Origin: Verrucomicrobiota bacterium
GTDB taxonomy: Bacteria; Verrucomicrobiota; Verrucomicrobiia; Limisphaerales; UBA9464
Assembly: GCA_017309115.1 (NCBI GenBank)
Contig: JAFLEF010000048.1
Coordinates: forward strand, 1-57,988
Direction: 5' to 3'
Length of the DNA stretch: 57,988 nucleotides
This document shows positions 1-9,556 of the stretch, piece by piece (the stretch's first letter is position 1; every line of letters begins with the position of its first letter). The notes under the pieces were generated by a model. That model made no database searches, was not told where the DNA came from, and saw only the letters and a list, made by a program, of their open reading frames with translations. A program made the position numbers and the translations under genes.

Positions 1-878
<878 letters not shown>

Positions 879-979
879 GAAAGTTCTTCAGGCGGAACAT
901 GTAGTTTTACATGCCCTGATTTACATGCGCAGATTTCAAAGAACGACGGCTTTCGCCAAAATCGTGTGCGGTCTTCAGA

Positions 980-1056
980 TGGTGGGCCTGACTGGACTTG
1001 AACCAGTGACCCTGCGCTTATCAAGCGCATGCTCTAACCAACTGAGCTACAGGCCC
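980..1056 (-). tRNA. tRNA-Ile (GAT anticodon)
   Basis: The reverse strand folds as a tRNA: acceptor GGGCCTG pairs with CAGGCCC, the D-loop contains AGCTCAGTTGGTTAGAGC, the anticodon arm is GCGCTTGATAAGCGC with anticodon GAT, and the T-arm has GGTTCAAGTCC. The discriminator is A at 983 and a CCA tail is encoded at 982-980. It sits in the 16S-23S spacer, between tRNA-Ala and 23S. Confidence 0.97.
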
Positions 1057-1077
1057 CCAATACTGATGGCCAGCGGT

Positions 1078-1153
1078 TGGTGGAGCTGAGGAGATTCGAA
1101 CTCCTGACCTATAGCTTGCAAAGCTACCGCTCTACCAACTGAGCTACAGCCCC
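1078..1153 (-). tRNA. tRNA-Ala (TGC anticodon)
   Basis: The reverse strand starts GGGGCTGTAGCTCAGTTGG, has anticodon loop CTTTGCAAG (anticodon TGC) and T-arm GGAGTTCGAATCTCC, and ends CAGCTCCA followed by an encoded CCA (1080-1078). It is the first tRNA after 16S, so the spacer order is 16S-Ala-Ile-23S. The more common bacterial order is Ile then Ala, so this order is worth noting. Confidence 0.97.
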
Positions 1154-1192
1154 AACCCAACTGGCCAGGGCACCGCTTTTAAGGAACAATGT

Positions 1193-1242
1193 CCCTTGAC
1201 CTCAGTGATGTACGGTAAAAACGGAGTCACAGCAGACTGTCT
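1193..1242 (-). other. Downstream arm of the pre-16S processing stalk
   Basis: This stretch contains GATGTACGGTAA (1207-1218) with flanking CCTTGAC and ACGG. The same words occur in reverse complement at 2881-2930, on the other side of 16S. In a precursor transcript the two arms would pair and loop out 16S, which is the usual RNase III substrate. The enzyme assignment is family knowledge; the complementarity is seen directly. Confidence 0.8.
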
Positions 1243-1270
1243 GTGATCCAACGACCACATATATTCTCCA

Positions 1271-2838
<1,568 letters not shown>

Positions 2839-2880
2839 AAGTCTGTCAGAAACTTATTGTTTCCGATAGATTCTGTAAAT

Positions 2881-2930
2881 TGACAGGCTGCTTGTTTAAG
2901 CCGTCTTACCGTACATCGCTGCTGTCAAGG
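2881..2930 (-). other. Upstream arm of the pre-16S processing stalk
   Basis: TTACCGTACATC (2906-2917) is the exact reverse complement of GATGTACGGTAA at 1207-1218, and the similarity extends outward to GTCAAGG and inward to TGACAGGCTGC, giving an interrupted helix of about 45 bp that encloses 16S. TGTCAA at 2923-2928 reads as TTGACA on the minus strand, but since it lies inside the stalk it is probably not a -35 box. Confidence 0.8.
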
Positions 2931-3618
2931 AACCGGCGTTTCCGCCGTACGAGACGACAAATTTTCGCTCGGTCCTTTTTTCGGGCCGAGGAACATTCAC
3001 CTTCCCGTTGCCACCGTGTTACCGGCGACGAGGAAAGAGATACGTGAACCCCCTCAGACCGTCAAAGAAAAATGGAAAAAAAATGGAATCGAGGACACCA
3101 CGGGCTTCGGTTCTTGGTCGTAACTGTTTGCAGGGCATGTGTTTAGAAGTTTTGCGGTTCATCGGTCTTTTTTTCGATGGAAAGAGGGCGATTCCTTGGA
3201 ACTGGGACCTAGTTGGCGACCTTTTGGAGTTTATCGGGGTTCTCTAACCGGACCGCCAGTACCCACAGGATGCTTGCTGTTTCCGTCTAAACAAATGCCC
3301 CCAAGTGTTTTAGGGATGTCACGGAGGATCGCCGCGAGGTTTCTCGGGCCTTGCAGCCTGAGTCGATGTGACATCGGAACACTGGGTTCCAAGAATAGTG
3401 CCATTGGGGGGGCCAAACTGTCGCAGTTCTGGCGGCGGGCGGTGTCACAACGAGACGCCAAGGGCTGCGGAAATGCCCAGACTTGAGCGATCCTTTGAGG
3501 GGAAGACCAGGGAGTGTGGTCCGTTAGTAGGGGAAAGACGGTTCTAGTTCACCCCGCGAAAAGGGGAGCCGATGCTGATGAAGGCGTCGGCAAGACAGGA
3601 AATAGGGCGCCCCAATAC
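2931..3618. other. Gene-free leader region between the rRNA operon and gspK
   Basis: No ORF here has convincing protein character. The part nearest 16S must hold the rRNA promoter and leader, but I could not place -35/-10 boxes. A CTCGGTCC/GGGCCGAG hairpin with a T-rich loop lies at 2971-2993. Between 3360 and 3629 small hairpins cluster: CGATG-TGA-CATCG at about 3363, GGAAC/GTTCC at about 3377, CCCC/GGGG at 3552-3566, GCCGATGC/GCGTCGGC at 3568-3591 and GACAGGA/TCCTGTC at 3594-3629. These could be transcript-end or regulatory structures, or a small RNA. Confidence 0.5.
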
Positions 3619-4713
3619 TCAGTCCTGTCGGAAGTAGAGCGTCTCGTATCCACGGGCCCCAGCTCTCCGGATTAACGCGGTAAATCGGCGTTTAGCCGGA
3701 CCCAAGGAGGCCTGAACATGAACTTCGAAGGTTGAACTTTGGACGGTGAATCGGTCCTGAAATCCCGGACCCGCGGGTCCCAGAAGTCTTGGAATCTCGC
3801 CACTTCCGCGCGCGGGTTGGTCGTCTTCGGTTCCATCAATTCCATCGGGGCCAGCTCGAATTTTCACGACCTCACCCGCCAACGACTCGTCTCCTCCGAG
3901 GAGCAAAGCGATGACCTCTCTTCGCGTCGTGTTGATGTTCACCCGCCCGTTGGAGAGTGCGCCAAAGATGGAAACGAGACCGACCGGCGTTGCTGAAGAC
4001 GGGTCATCAGAACCCACACTTTCGGGACGTCCACTGCCCAGTTCGGTGGTCCGATGGTCGGGTCCCCAAAAAATTTCGGGCGTAACTCCCCGGATCAAGA
4101 GCAACTCGCGAATGTCATCGATGGGGCCGTTTTTTGCGACATAGGGCGGATCCATTCCCCGGTAGTATTCGCTTTCGGCGCCATTGGCTGATTGGGGGAA
4201 GTCGTCTCGGTCCAGCCAATCAGTCAAGGCTCCGGTGATCAGCGTAGCATCGGTTGCGTCTGCTCCGGCGCGGGAAAGGGCGAGGTCCAGGAGAGGTAGA
4301 TTTCGAGCTTCTCTATTGATGTTAAGGAGCCGTTCGGTGTCCTCGATATGAACGGTCATAAACCCTTCGCCGACGGGTACATTCTGCAACGAAAGGTCGG
4401 CGAAGGGGTTGTCAGCTGACTCAATAGGGCCGGGCCCGCCAGCCCAGAATTGATTCAACGCGTGAAAGCCCCGTTCGCTGGAAACGCGGTCCTGTTGCAC
4501 CAACAACCACTTCGCGTATTCCACTCCGGACCGGCCCAGCCACTCTAGTTCAGTGGCGTTACTCGTGTTCATCGCGAGGCGGGTCTCCACCTTCATGGAA
4601 TAAGCGAACACCGCCGCCATCGCCCCGAGCGCGAACAACGTCAAAAGGACGATGACCAAGGCCACTCCGCGGGACCTCCGACGGCCTTGCGCCCATTGGC
4701 GAGGAGATCTCAT
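3619..4713 (-). CDS. gspK: Type II secretion system minor pseudopilin GspK
   Basis: A 364-residue protein with a short basic N-terminus, then a hydrophobic segment (GVALVIVLLTLFALGAMAAV, about residues 16-36) and a T2SSK-type body with the family hallmark ALTDWLDRDD followed by a Gly-Ala-Glu-x-x-Tyr-Tyr stretch. GspK caps the pseudopilus with GspI and GspJ in the inner membrane/periplasm. The ORF is open further upstream, but the ATG at 4713 forms an ATGA overlap with the gspJ stop (TGA 4712-4710), so I chose that start. It is the last gene of the block. A long-loop GACAGGA/TCCTGTC inverted repeat surrounds its stop codon. Confidence 0.88.
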   Translation of the reverse strand: MRSPRQWAQGRRRSRGVALVIVLLTLFALGAMAAVFAYSMKVETRLAMNTSNATELEWLGRSGVEYAKWLLVQQDRVSSERGFHALNQFWAGGPGPIESADNPFADLSLQNVPVGEGFMTVHIEDTERLLNINREARNLPLLDLALSRAGADATDATLITGALTDWLDRDDFPQSANGAESEYYRGMDPPYVAKNGPIDDIRELLLIRGVTPEIFWGPDHRTTELGSGRPESVGSDDPSSATPVGLVSIFGALSNGRVNINTTRREVIALLLGGDESLAGEVVKIRAGPDGIDGTEDDQPARGSGEIPRLLGPAGPGFQDRFTVQSSTFEVHVQASLGPAKRRFTALIRRAGARGYETLYFRQD

Positions 4714-5423
4714 CGAACATTTCCCCCGCTTGGACCAGCAGCTCCACCCTGAAGATCCGCGCCCACCACGTTGTCGGGTAGTCGCACAATCCTTGTGACC
4801 AATTCCGCCGGCCGGCGCGCTGCACGGCTCGAACCCCCAAAACCCAACGTTAAGCGAACAGCCGGCGGAAGGGCATTGGTTCGAAGCCACTCTGGAGCAA
4901 ATTCGTTCCTCTGACGGTCCCAGAATTCCAACTGAAAAAGACTGATGTTTCGGGCCAGAACGAGCGGATGCCCATCCAGATCCACATCCTCTGGAGCCAG
5001 CACGGATCGCTGAAAGAGCACCAGATCGATCCCTCCCTCTTCGGAAGGGAGTGGGCGGACGTCGAGTCGACGAAGGCGTTGGCCTGCAAAGAAGCCGCTA
5101 CCCGGAAACGAGTCGGGTAAGGTGGCCACAAAACTCAAGGCCTGCAGATCTCCGCTCGTGTCGGCAACAAAGGAGTACAATTTGGCGTTTGCCTGAAACA
5201 ATTGGGCGGATCCCAGGGCGCTTTCGAGGGCCTGCAAGGCCAGCCTGGTCCGCTGCGCTTCCGAAGCAACCCTGAGCGCTTTCTCCGTGCTTTGGGCGAT
5301 CACGCGCCAAGTGCCAAACAATGACGCCAACACGATCGCGAATACAAACGTCGCGACCATCACTTCGATTAGGGTAAATCCCGCGTAACTGCGACGTCCC
5401 GGCCTGATTTCTTTGACATTCAT
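4710..5423 (-). CDS. gspJ: Type II secretion system minor pseudopilin GspJ-like
   Basis: A 237-residue protein with a prepilin-peptidase/N-methylation motif (GFTLIEVMVATFVFAIVLAS) starting about residue 15, then a single hydrophobic helix and a C-terminal globular part. Length, position between gspI and gspK, and the lack of an H-X9-DG tail favour GspJ. It overlaps gspK by 4 nt and gspI by 4 nt (ATGA in both cases), so it is very likely translationally coupled. The J assignment leans on gene order, because minor pseudopilins diverge strongly. Confidence 0.82.
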   Translation of the reverse strand: MNVKEIRPGRRSYAGFTLIEVMVATFVFAIVLASLFGTWRVIAQSTEKALRVASEAQRTRLALQALESALGSAQLFQANAKLYSFVADTSGDLQALSFVATLPDSFPGSGFFAGQRLRRLDVRPLPSEEGGIDLVLFQRSVLAPEDVDLDGHPLVLARNISLFQLEFWDRQRNEFAPEWLRTNALPPAVRLTLGFGGSSRAARRPAELVTRIVRLPDNVVGADLQGGAAGPSGGNVR

Positions 5424-5818
5424 CGGCCTACCCGTTGAACCGACGCCGGTCGGAAGAGAAAAATGCTGAGGTGAGACTCACTCCCCTTGGGATCTGACGC
5501 CGAAAACACGCTAAAATTGGCCTGAAATAGGCCATTCGTCCCGGCCTCGACCACCTCACTGGCCCACTGATAACCGGGACTTTCGTCTCCAAATCGCCCG
5601 GAATCTCGAACTTCCTCCAACTGGTTACTCAGAGACATCAGGGTTGCGAGGCTGCCGGCATCAACGTGCACTCGGTCCAAAAACCGGGCCATTCGAAGTC
5701 CATTCGAGGTGATCAACAGGACCCCCCCCAGACCCACTGCCAGAATCGCCGAGGCCACCACCACCTCCACCAAGGTAAAGGCTGATTCACGCCGTCGTCT
5801 CGCCGGACCACTCTTCAT
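5420..5818 (-). CDS. gspI: Type II secretion system minor pseudopilin GspI-like
   Basis: A 132-residue prepilin-type protein. The motif is AFTLVEVVVASAILAVG (from about residue 13), so the residue before the cleavage site is Ala rather than the usual Gly. The short length and the place between H and J match GspI. The longer ORF starting at 5890 is rejected because the ATG at 5818 overlaps the gspH stop (5817-5815) as ATGA. After processing by a prepilin peptidase, which is not in this window, it would join the pseudopilus tip. Confidence 0.8.
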   Translation of the reverse strand: MKSGPARRRRESAFTLVEVVVASAILAVGLGGVLLITSNGLRMARFLDRVHVDAGSLATLMSLSNQLEEVRDSGRFGDESPGYQWASEVVEAGTNGLFQANFSVFSASDPKGSESHLSIFLFRPASVQRVGR

Positions 5819-6384
5819 CGAATTGCCTCCACCGTCGGTTGACCGGTCATGATATCCACCGTGATCCGCCGCGCATCCTCCCGCAGCCACTGCATCTCGA
5901 GATCAACCGCATCACTCGTTCCATTGGGGAAAAATCGAATGGCGGTGGCCGCAGCAGCCATCATGTCCCGTCCATTGACGTCCAGCCGGCGGAACGCCAC
6001 CTCGTCATCGATCCGAGCATCGAAAATGGACTTGGGTTGGGGGCTCGACTCCCCCCCGGACTCCTCCGCCTCTCCCGGCTCCCGTGCCCAGCGAGGTACC
6101 GCCTGCGGAACCGGTTCTACCCCAATCGCTCCACCGCTGTCATAGATCACGACCTGCATCGGCCGATCTTGCAGAATCGCCTTCAACCTCGCCTGGCGAA
6201 ACCCTTCGACCAAAGCATTCACCCCTCGGACCAACGGGGTCTTGCGGACCTCCCGGGCATACGGAATGGCCGTCATCATCATGAGCGCCGCAATCGCCGC
6301 GGCGACCAGCAGCTCAATCAGGGTAAACGCCCGTTGTCGCGGGCGCGGAACGCCCGGTCGCAAATGGCAAGACCGGAGGTGCAT
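5815..6384 (-). CDS. gspH: Type II secretion system pseudopilin GspH-like
   Basis: A 189-residue prepilin with the N-terminal motif [21 protein letters not shown] at about residues 19-39. The start at 6384 (MHLRSCHL) lies 4 nt after the gspF stop; the upstream in-frame Met at 6435 would sit inside gspF and is less likely. The later part (PLVRGVNALVEGFRQARL, then a beta-rich stretch) resembles GspH/FimT minor pseudopilins. The major pseudopilin GspG is not in this block, so it could also be a divergent member of another pseudopilin class. Confidence 0.75.
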   Translation of the reverse strand: MHLRSCHLRPGVPRPRQRAFTLIELLVAAAIAALMMMTAIPYAREVRKTPLVRGVNALVEGFRQARLKAILQDRPMQVVIYDSGGAIGVEPVPQAVPRWAREPGEAEESGGESSPQPKSIFDARIDDEVAFRRLDVNGRDMMAAAATAIRFFPNGTSDAVDLEMQWLREDARRITVDIMTGQPTVEAIR

Positions 6385-6388
6385 AATC

Positions 6389-7678
6389 CTAACGTTGAAG
6401 GTTTTGAGTAATGGCGAACATCGCCGACATGACACTCATCAAGAGGAATCCCACGATCACCGCGATGCCGACGATCATCACGGGCTCAATGAGGTTGGTC
6501 ATCGCCCGCAAACCCAACGTGAGTTCCCGCTCGTAGGTGTCGGCCACGTTTTCCAACGACCCAGGAATGTCGCCTGTCTCTTCCCCGATGCGGAGCAAAT
6601 CGATCATCAATTGCGGAAAGATCCCGGATTTTGCCAACGGTTGAGCCAGCGTCTTGCCGTCCGTCACCGCCTCGCGAGTCTGCGAAATCGCCTCACCAAC
6701 CACCACATTGGGAAGCACTTGTTCCGTAATCCGCAACGCCTCCAAGACCGGGACGCCATTGCGGAGGAGAGTCCCCAGGGTGCGGGCAAACTGACCAAAC
6801 AAATTCAGGCGAACCACTTTGCCGAAAATGGGGAGATTGAGCTTCAAACGATCAATCGCCCGACGACCGGCTTTGGTAGCTCGGTACCGCACAAAAATCA
6901 GGCCGATCCCGAGCCCCACCAACAACAGAAGCCACCACCAGTGAGTCAGGAATCGGCTGGTGTTGATCAGAATACGAGTCATGGCCGGCAGTTCGAACCC
7001 CTGAATGCTCTCAAAGAGGTTCATGAACTTCGGCAACAGGGCGGTCATGAAGAAAATGACCAAGCCCACTCCCACCAGCAGCACAATGACTGGATAGATC
7101 ATGGCCGATTTGAACTTCGCTTGGACGTCAGCAAACCGCTCAAAGTGACTGGCCTGACGACGCAGAACCTCCTCCAGTGCCCCGCTTTTCTCGCCGGCTC
7201 GGACCATGTTCACCACCAGGGGTGGGAACACGCCGCTTTGACGTCCCATCGCATCGGAGAGGCTGCGGCCTTCGGTGACGTCCTGTTTAAGCTGCCGGGC
7301 TACCTCGGAAGGGATGCCTTTGCTGCTCAGACTGCTCATGGACTGCAGCGCCATGGTCAGGGGCATGCCCGCGTGCAGCAGATTCGCCAATTGTTGGGTA
7401 AACGTGGCCAATTCCTGAAGTTTTGGCCGGCGTCGGCGTTGCAATTGGGCTTGGAAACTGGCCGGCAAGAGGGCACTGAACCGCGCTTTACCTGACTCGG
7501 TGGAACCCGCGGCTGGGGCACCCGGTTTGGAAGCGGTTCCCCGCGCTGAGTTCACCGCCAACGGAAACAGACCGAGCTTCTCAAGTTGGGCCACCGCAGC
7601 CGATCGATCGGCCACTTCAAGCGTTCCCTCGACCAAACCTCCGGTCCGTCGTCTCGCCTTGTACTGAAACTGGGGCAT
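6389..7678 (-). CDS. gspF: Type II secretion system inner-membrane platform protein GspF
   Basis: A 429-residue protein with the GspF/PilC layout: an N-terminal MPQFQYKARRRTGGLVEGTL segment, then two copies of the T2SSF helical domain (FTQQLANLLHAGMPLTMAL near residue 97 and FARTLGTLLRNGVPVLEAL near residue 300) with membrane segments MIYPVIVLLVGVGLVIFF, WWWLLLLVGLGIGLIFV and a C-terminal one. It anchors the pseudopilus assembly machinery to the cytoplasmic ATPase. Start at 7678 chosen because MPQFQY is the usual family start. It is first in the F-H-I-J-K block; gspD, gspE and gspG are not in this window. Confidence 0.93.
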   Translation of the reverse strand: MPQFQYKARRRTGGLVEGTLEVADRSAAVAQLEKLGLFPLAVNSARGTASKPGAPAAGSTESGKARFSALLPASFQAQLQRRRRPKLQELATFTQQLANLLHAGMPLTMALQSMSSLSSKGIPSEVARQLKQDVTEGRSLSDAMGRQSGVFPPLVVNMVRAGEKSGALEEVLRRQASHFERFADVQAKFKSAMIYPVIVLLVGVGLVIFFMTALLPKFMNLFESIQGFELPAMTRILINTSRFLTHWWWLLLLVGLGIGLIFVRYRATKAGRRAIDRLKLNLPIFGKVVRLNLFGQFARTLGTLLRNGVPVLEALRITEQVLPNVVVGEAISQTREAVTDGKTLAQPLAKSGIFPQLMIDLLRIGEETGDIPGSLENVADTYERELTLGLRAMTNLIEPVMIVGIAVIVGFLLMSVMSAMFAITQNLQR

Positions 7679-7813
7679 GTCGCCACGTTGAATAACCGGC
7701 CGAACCTGAAAGTTCCAAGTCTGCGGAACCGCGATTCGCGCGGAATGTCCGCCCGATCCCTCCAAGCACAACGCTTGCCCGCACCGTCCCGCGAAGTCAT
7801 TTTGGCCCCCTCA

Positions 7814-8221
7814 ATGAACGTCTGTCGCTTAGTCCTCGCCCTCGGGGCGATCGTGTTGCTAGCCGGTTGCGCCCCCAACTACACGAACCTCACTCCCCGG
7901 AATGCGGTTCGCACCACTACCGACGTTTACCGCTTTGAGGTGCAATGGGACTCCTCCCGGCGCGGCGCCAACAATCCCGACGTCAAAGGGTATGTTGCCA
8001 TTGGACCCAACCTGTATCCGATGCGACGCGTCACTGGCACGCCCGACCGATGGGAAGCCGATGTTCCCGTTCCTCGAGGTGAGGCCCTGGTCCCCTATCG
8101 GTACAAGTTCGATTACACCTACCCCACGCTTACCCAACGGCGGTCCCAGAGTGATTACTCGCCACCCTACTTCCTCGACATGTCCAAGCCGGTGACCGGA
8201 TTCAACCCGCCCACCCAGTGA
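7814..8221 (+). CDS. Small predicted lipoprotein of unknown function
   Basis: 135 residues starting MNVCRLVLALGAIVLLAGCA, a textbook lipoprotein signal with lipobox LAGC, so it should be lipid-anchored outside the cytoplasm. The mature part mentions repeated short beta-like stretches (VYRFEVQWDSSRRG, KGYVAIGPNLYPMRRV, YRYKFDYTYPT) and ends in a flexible Pro-rich tail. I do not recognise the family. It is the only plus-strand gene in the first 20 kb, divergent from gspF with 135 bp between starts and convergent with the Nudix gene 4 bp away. The longer upstream ORF start is rejected because the signal peptide begins here. Confidence 0.8.
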   Translation: MNVCRLVLALGAIVLLAGCAPNYTNLTPRNAVRTTTDVYRFEVQWDSSRRGANNPDVKGYVAIGPNLYPMRRVTGTPDRWEADVPVPRGEALVPYRYKFDYTYPTLTQRRSQSDYSPPYFLDMSKPVTGFNPPTQ

Positions 8222-8225
8222 GCCG

Positions 8226-8759
8226 TTAGGCGGGATCCCGCGGAATGGAGCGCCAGTATTGCCAGGCGGCCTTCATCGAAGGAAAGGCGAGGTCGTCGAG
8301 TTGGAATTGAGCGGGCTGATACCAATCGAGTCCAGATACTTCGTGGACATCGACCACCACGTTCTCGGAACTCGCCGTTGCGACAAAGAACAAGTCCAAC
8401 ACGCGATACGTGAGTCCGGCGTAGAGGTACGCATTGGGTTGGGAGCAGAGAAAGGCAATCCCCTCCAGTTCCAAGCCCACTTCTTCCCGGACCTCCCGGG
8501 CCACGGCGTGCTCCGCAGTTTCGCCAAAGTCGATGAAACCCCCGGGCGGCGCCAACTTGCCCAAACCAGGCTCCTTGGCCCGGCGAATCAGCAGAATCCG
8601 GCCGTCCGATTTTCTCCGGATAAAGACGGCCGCCGCCACCGCTGGATTGAAGAAATACCGAAGCTGGCAGGAACCACACAGAAACGGATTCCCAGCGGGA
8701 ACCGACGCTTGGCGAACCCCACAGCGGGGGCAGAAGTGGAAAAACTCCGGGGGCGTCAT
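8226..8759 (-). CDS. Nudix hydrolase with N-terminal zinc ribbon
   Basis: 177 residues. A CxxC...CxxC zinc ribbon (Cys10/13 in FCPRCG and Cys28/31 in CGSCQ) is followed by a perfect Nudix box, GFIDFGETAEHAVA then REVREEVGL (residues about 74-95, pattern Gx5Ex7REUxEExGU). Such enzymes hydrolyse nucleoside diphosphates linked to another group; NADH-pyrophosphatase-like or ADP-ribose-like activity is plausible but the substrate is not readable. An in-frame ATG at 8837 forms TGATG with the upstream stop and would add 26 residues; I prefer 8759 because family members begin close to the ribbon. Confidence 0.87.
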   Translation of the reverse strand: MTPPEFFHFCPRCGVRQASVPAGNPFLCGSCQLRYFFNPAVAAAVFIRRKSDGRILLIRRAKEPGLGKLAPPGGFIDFGETAEHAVAREVREEVGLELEGIAFLCSQPNAYLYAGLTYRVLDLFFVATASSENVVVDVHEVSGLDWYQPAQFQLDDLAFPSMKAAWQYWRSIPRDPA

Positions 8760-8836
8760 GATCGTTGGTGAGGCCAAGCAAACCGCAGCCGAACACTGAA
8801 CACCAGAGTTCCCGATCTCCGAAGCGTCTGAAACCA

Positions 8837-9553
8837 TCAACGGACCCGTGGATCCCGAACTGATTCCACGTGTCCATCCAGCAACAGCCGATTGCGCCCG
8901 CCCCAATGCGTGGACACACCGGTCACTTCCACCGGAAGCCCGGGAACCGTTCGCGGAAAATAAGGGTCCACCATCCACTCCACTTCCGCCGGACCCAGTA
9001 CAGACAATGTCGCCGGAGGCCCGGATTCCCGCCATTCCCGAACCGCCTGGTTCAGTGTTTTCCCCCAAAAGTTATCCGCCGGAACGGGATCGTCGGTTCG
9101 GTCAAACCGCCACATCCAGTACGTCACCCGGGGCGCCGAATTGGTATCGAAGCCTCCCCACTGCTGAGCCTGCTCCATCCGCACCAACGGCCCAGCAATT
9201 ACCCCGGGACACCGCCAGAGTTCCCGACCCGGCAGATAATCGTGTAGAACGACCGCCGCCCACCCGGCCCGCGGATCGCTTTTCGGCCAACTGTTCCAAG
9301 GAAGATAGCCTCCGGGCAGGACGCGTTTTAGATCCCGCCGATCCGGGATCCGATCGGCCTGATCATTCCAGTACACCTGCCACGCCAGCGCCAATTGATG
9401 AAAATTGGAACGGCAGGCGGTCTTGCGGGCGGAACCCAGCGCCCGATTCAGCCCCGGCAGAATCAGACCTGCCAGGACCGCCAGAATCGCCATTACCACC
9501 AACAACTCGATCAGCGAAAACGCCCGGCTCGTGATGATGCTTCGCGAAGGCAT
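8837..9553 (-). CDS. Prepilin-like secreted protein with H-X9-DG-type end
   Basis: 238 residues. The N-terminus has a prepilin motif (AFSLIELLVVMAILAVLAG, from about residue 11). Near the C-terminus THWGGRNRLLLDGHVESV matches the H-X9-DG signature of the abundant Planctomycetota/Verrucomicrobiota pseudopilin-like family. The mature part is a Trp-rich globular domain with two Cys in RKTACRSN and LWRCPG. Its stop overlaps an ATG of the Nudix gene by one base, and it starts 3 bp after the PQQ dehydrogenase stop, so it is probably co-transcribed with both. The function of these solitary prepilins is unknown. Confidence 0.85.
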   Translation of the reverse strand: MPSRSIITSRAFSLIELLVVMAILAVLAGLILPGLNRALGSARKTACRSNFHQLALAWQVYWNDQADRIPDRRDLKRVLPGGYLPWNSWPKSDPRAGWAAVVLHDYLPGRELWRCPGVIAGPLVRMEQAQQWGGFDTNSAPRVTYWMWRFDRTDDPVPADNFWGKTLNQAVREWRESGPPATLSVLGPAEVEWMVDPYFPRTVPGLPVEVTGVSTHWGGRNRLLLDGHVESVRDPRVR

Positions 9554-9556
9554 GGC

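Noticed and set aside
2923-2928. TTGACA (minus strand) as a -35 box for the rRNA operon
   Set aside because: It is part of the 16S processing helix and has no matching -10 at 16-18 bp.
3008-3486. Small plus-strand ORFs in the rRNA leader gap
   Set aside because: No start context, no coherent protein character, and overlapping frames are equally open.
6242-7495. Plus-strand ORF (417 codons) opposite gspF
   Set aside because: Antisense shadow; His/Gln-rich low-quality translation.
8230-8241. Self-complementary GCGGGATCCCGC between convergent genes
   Set aside because: It lies inside the Nudix coding sequence, has no loop or T-run, and is explained by the codons for RDPA.
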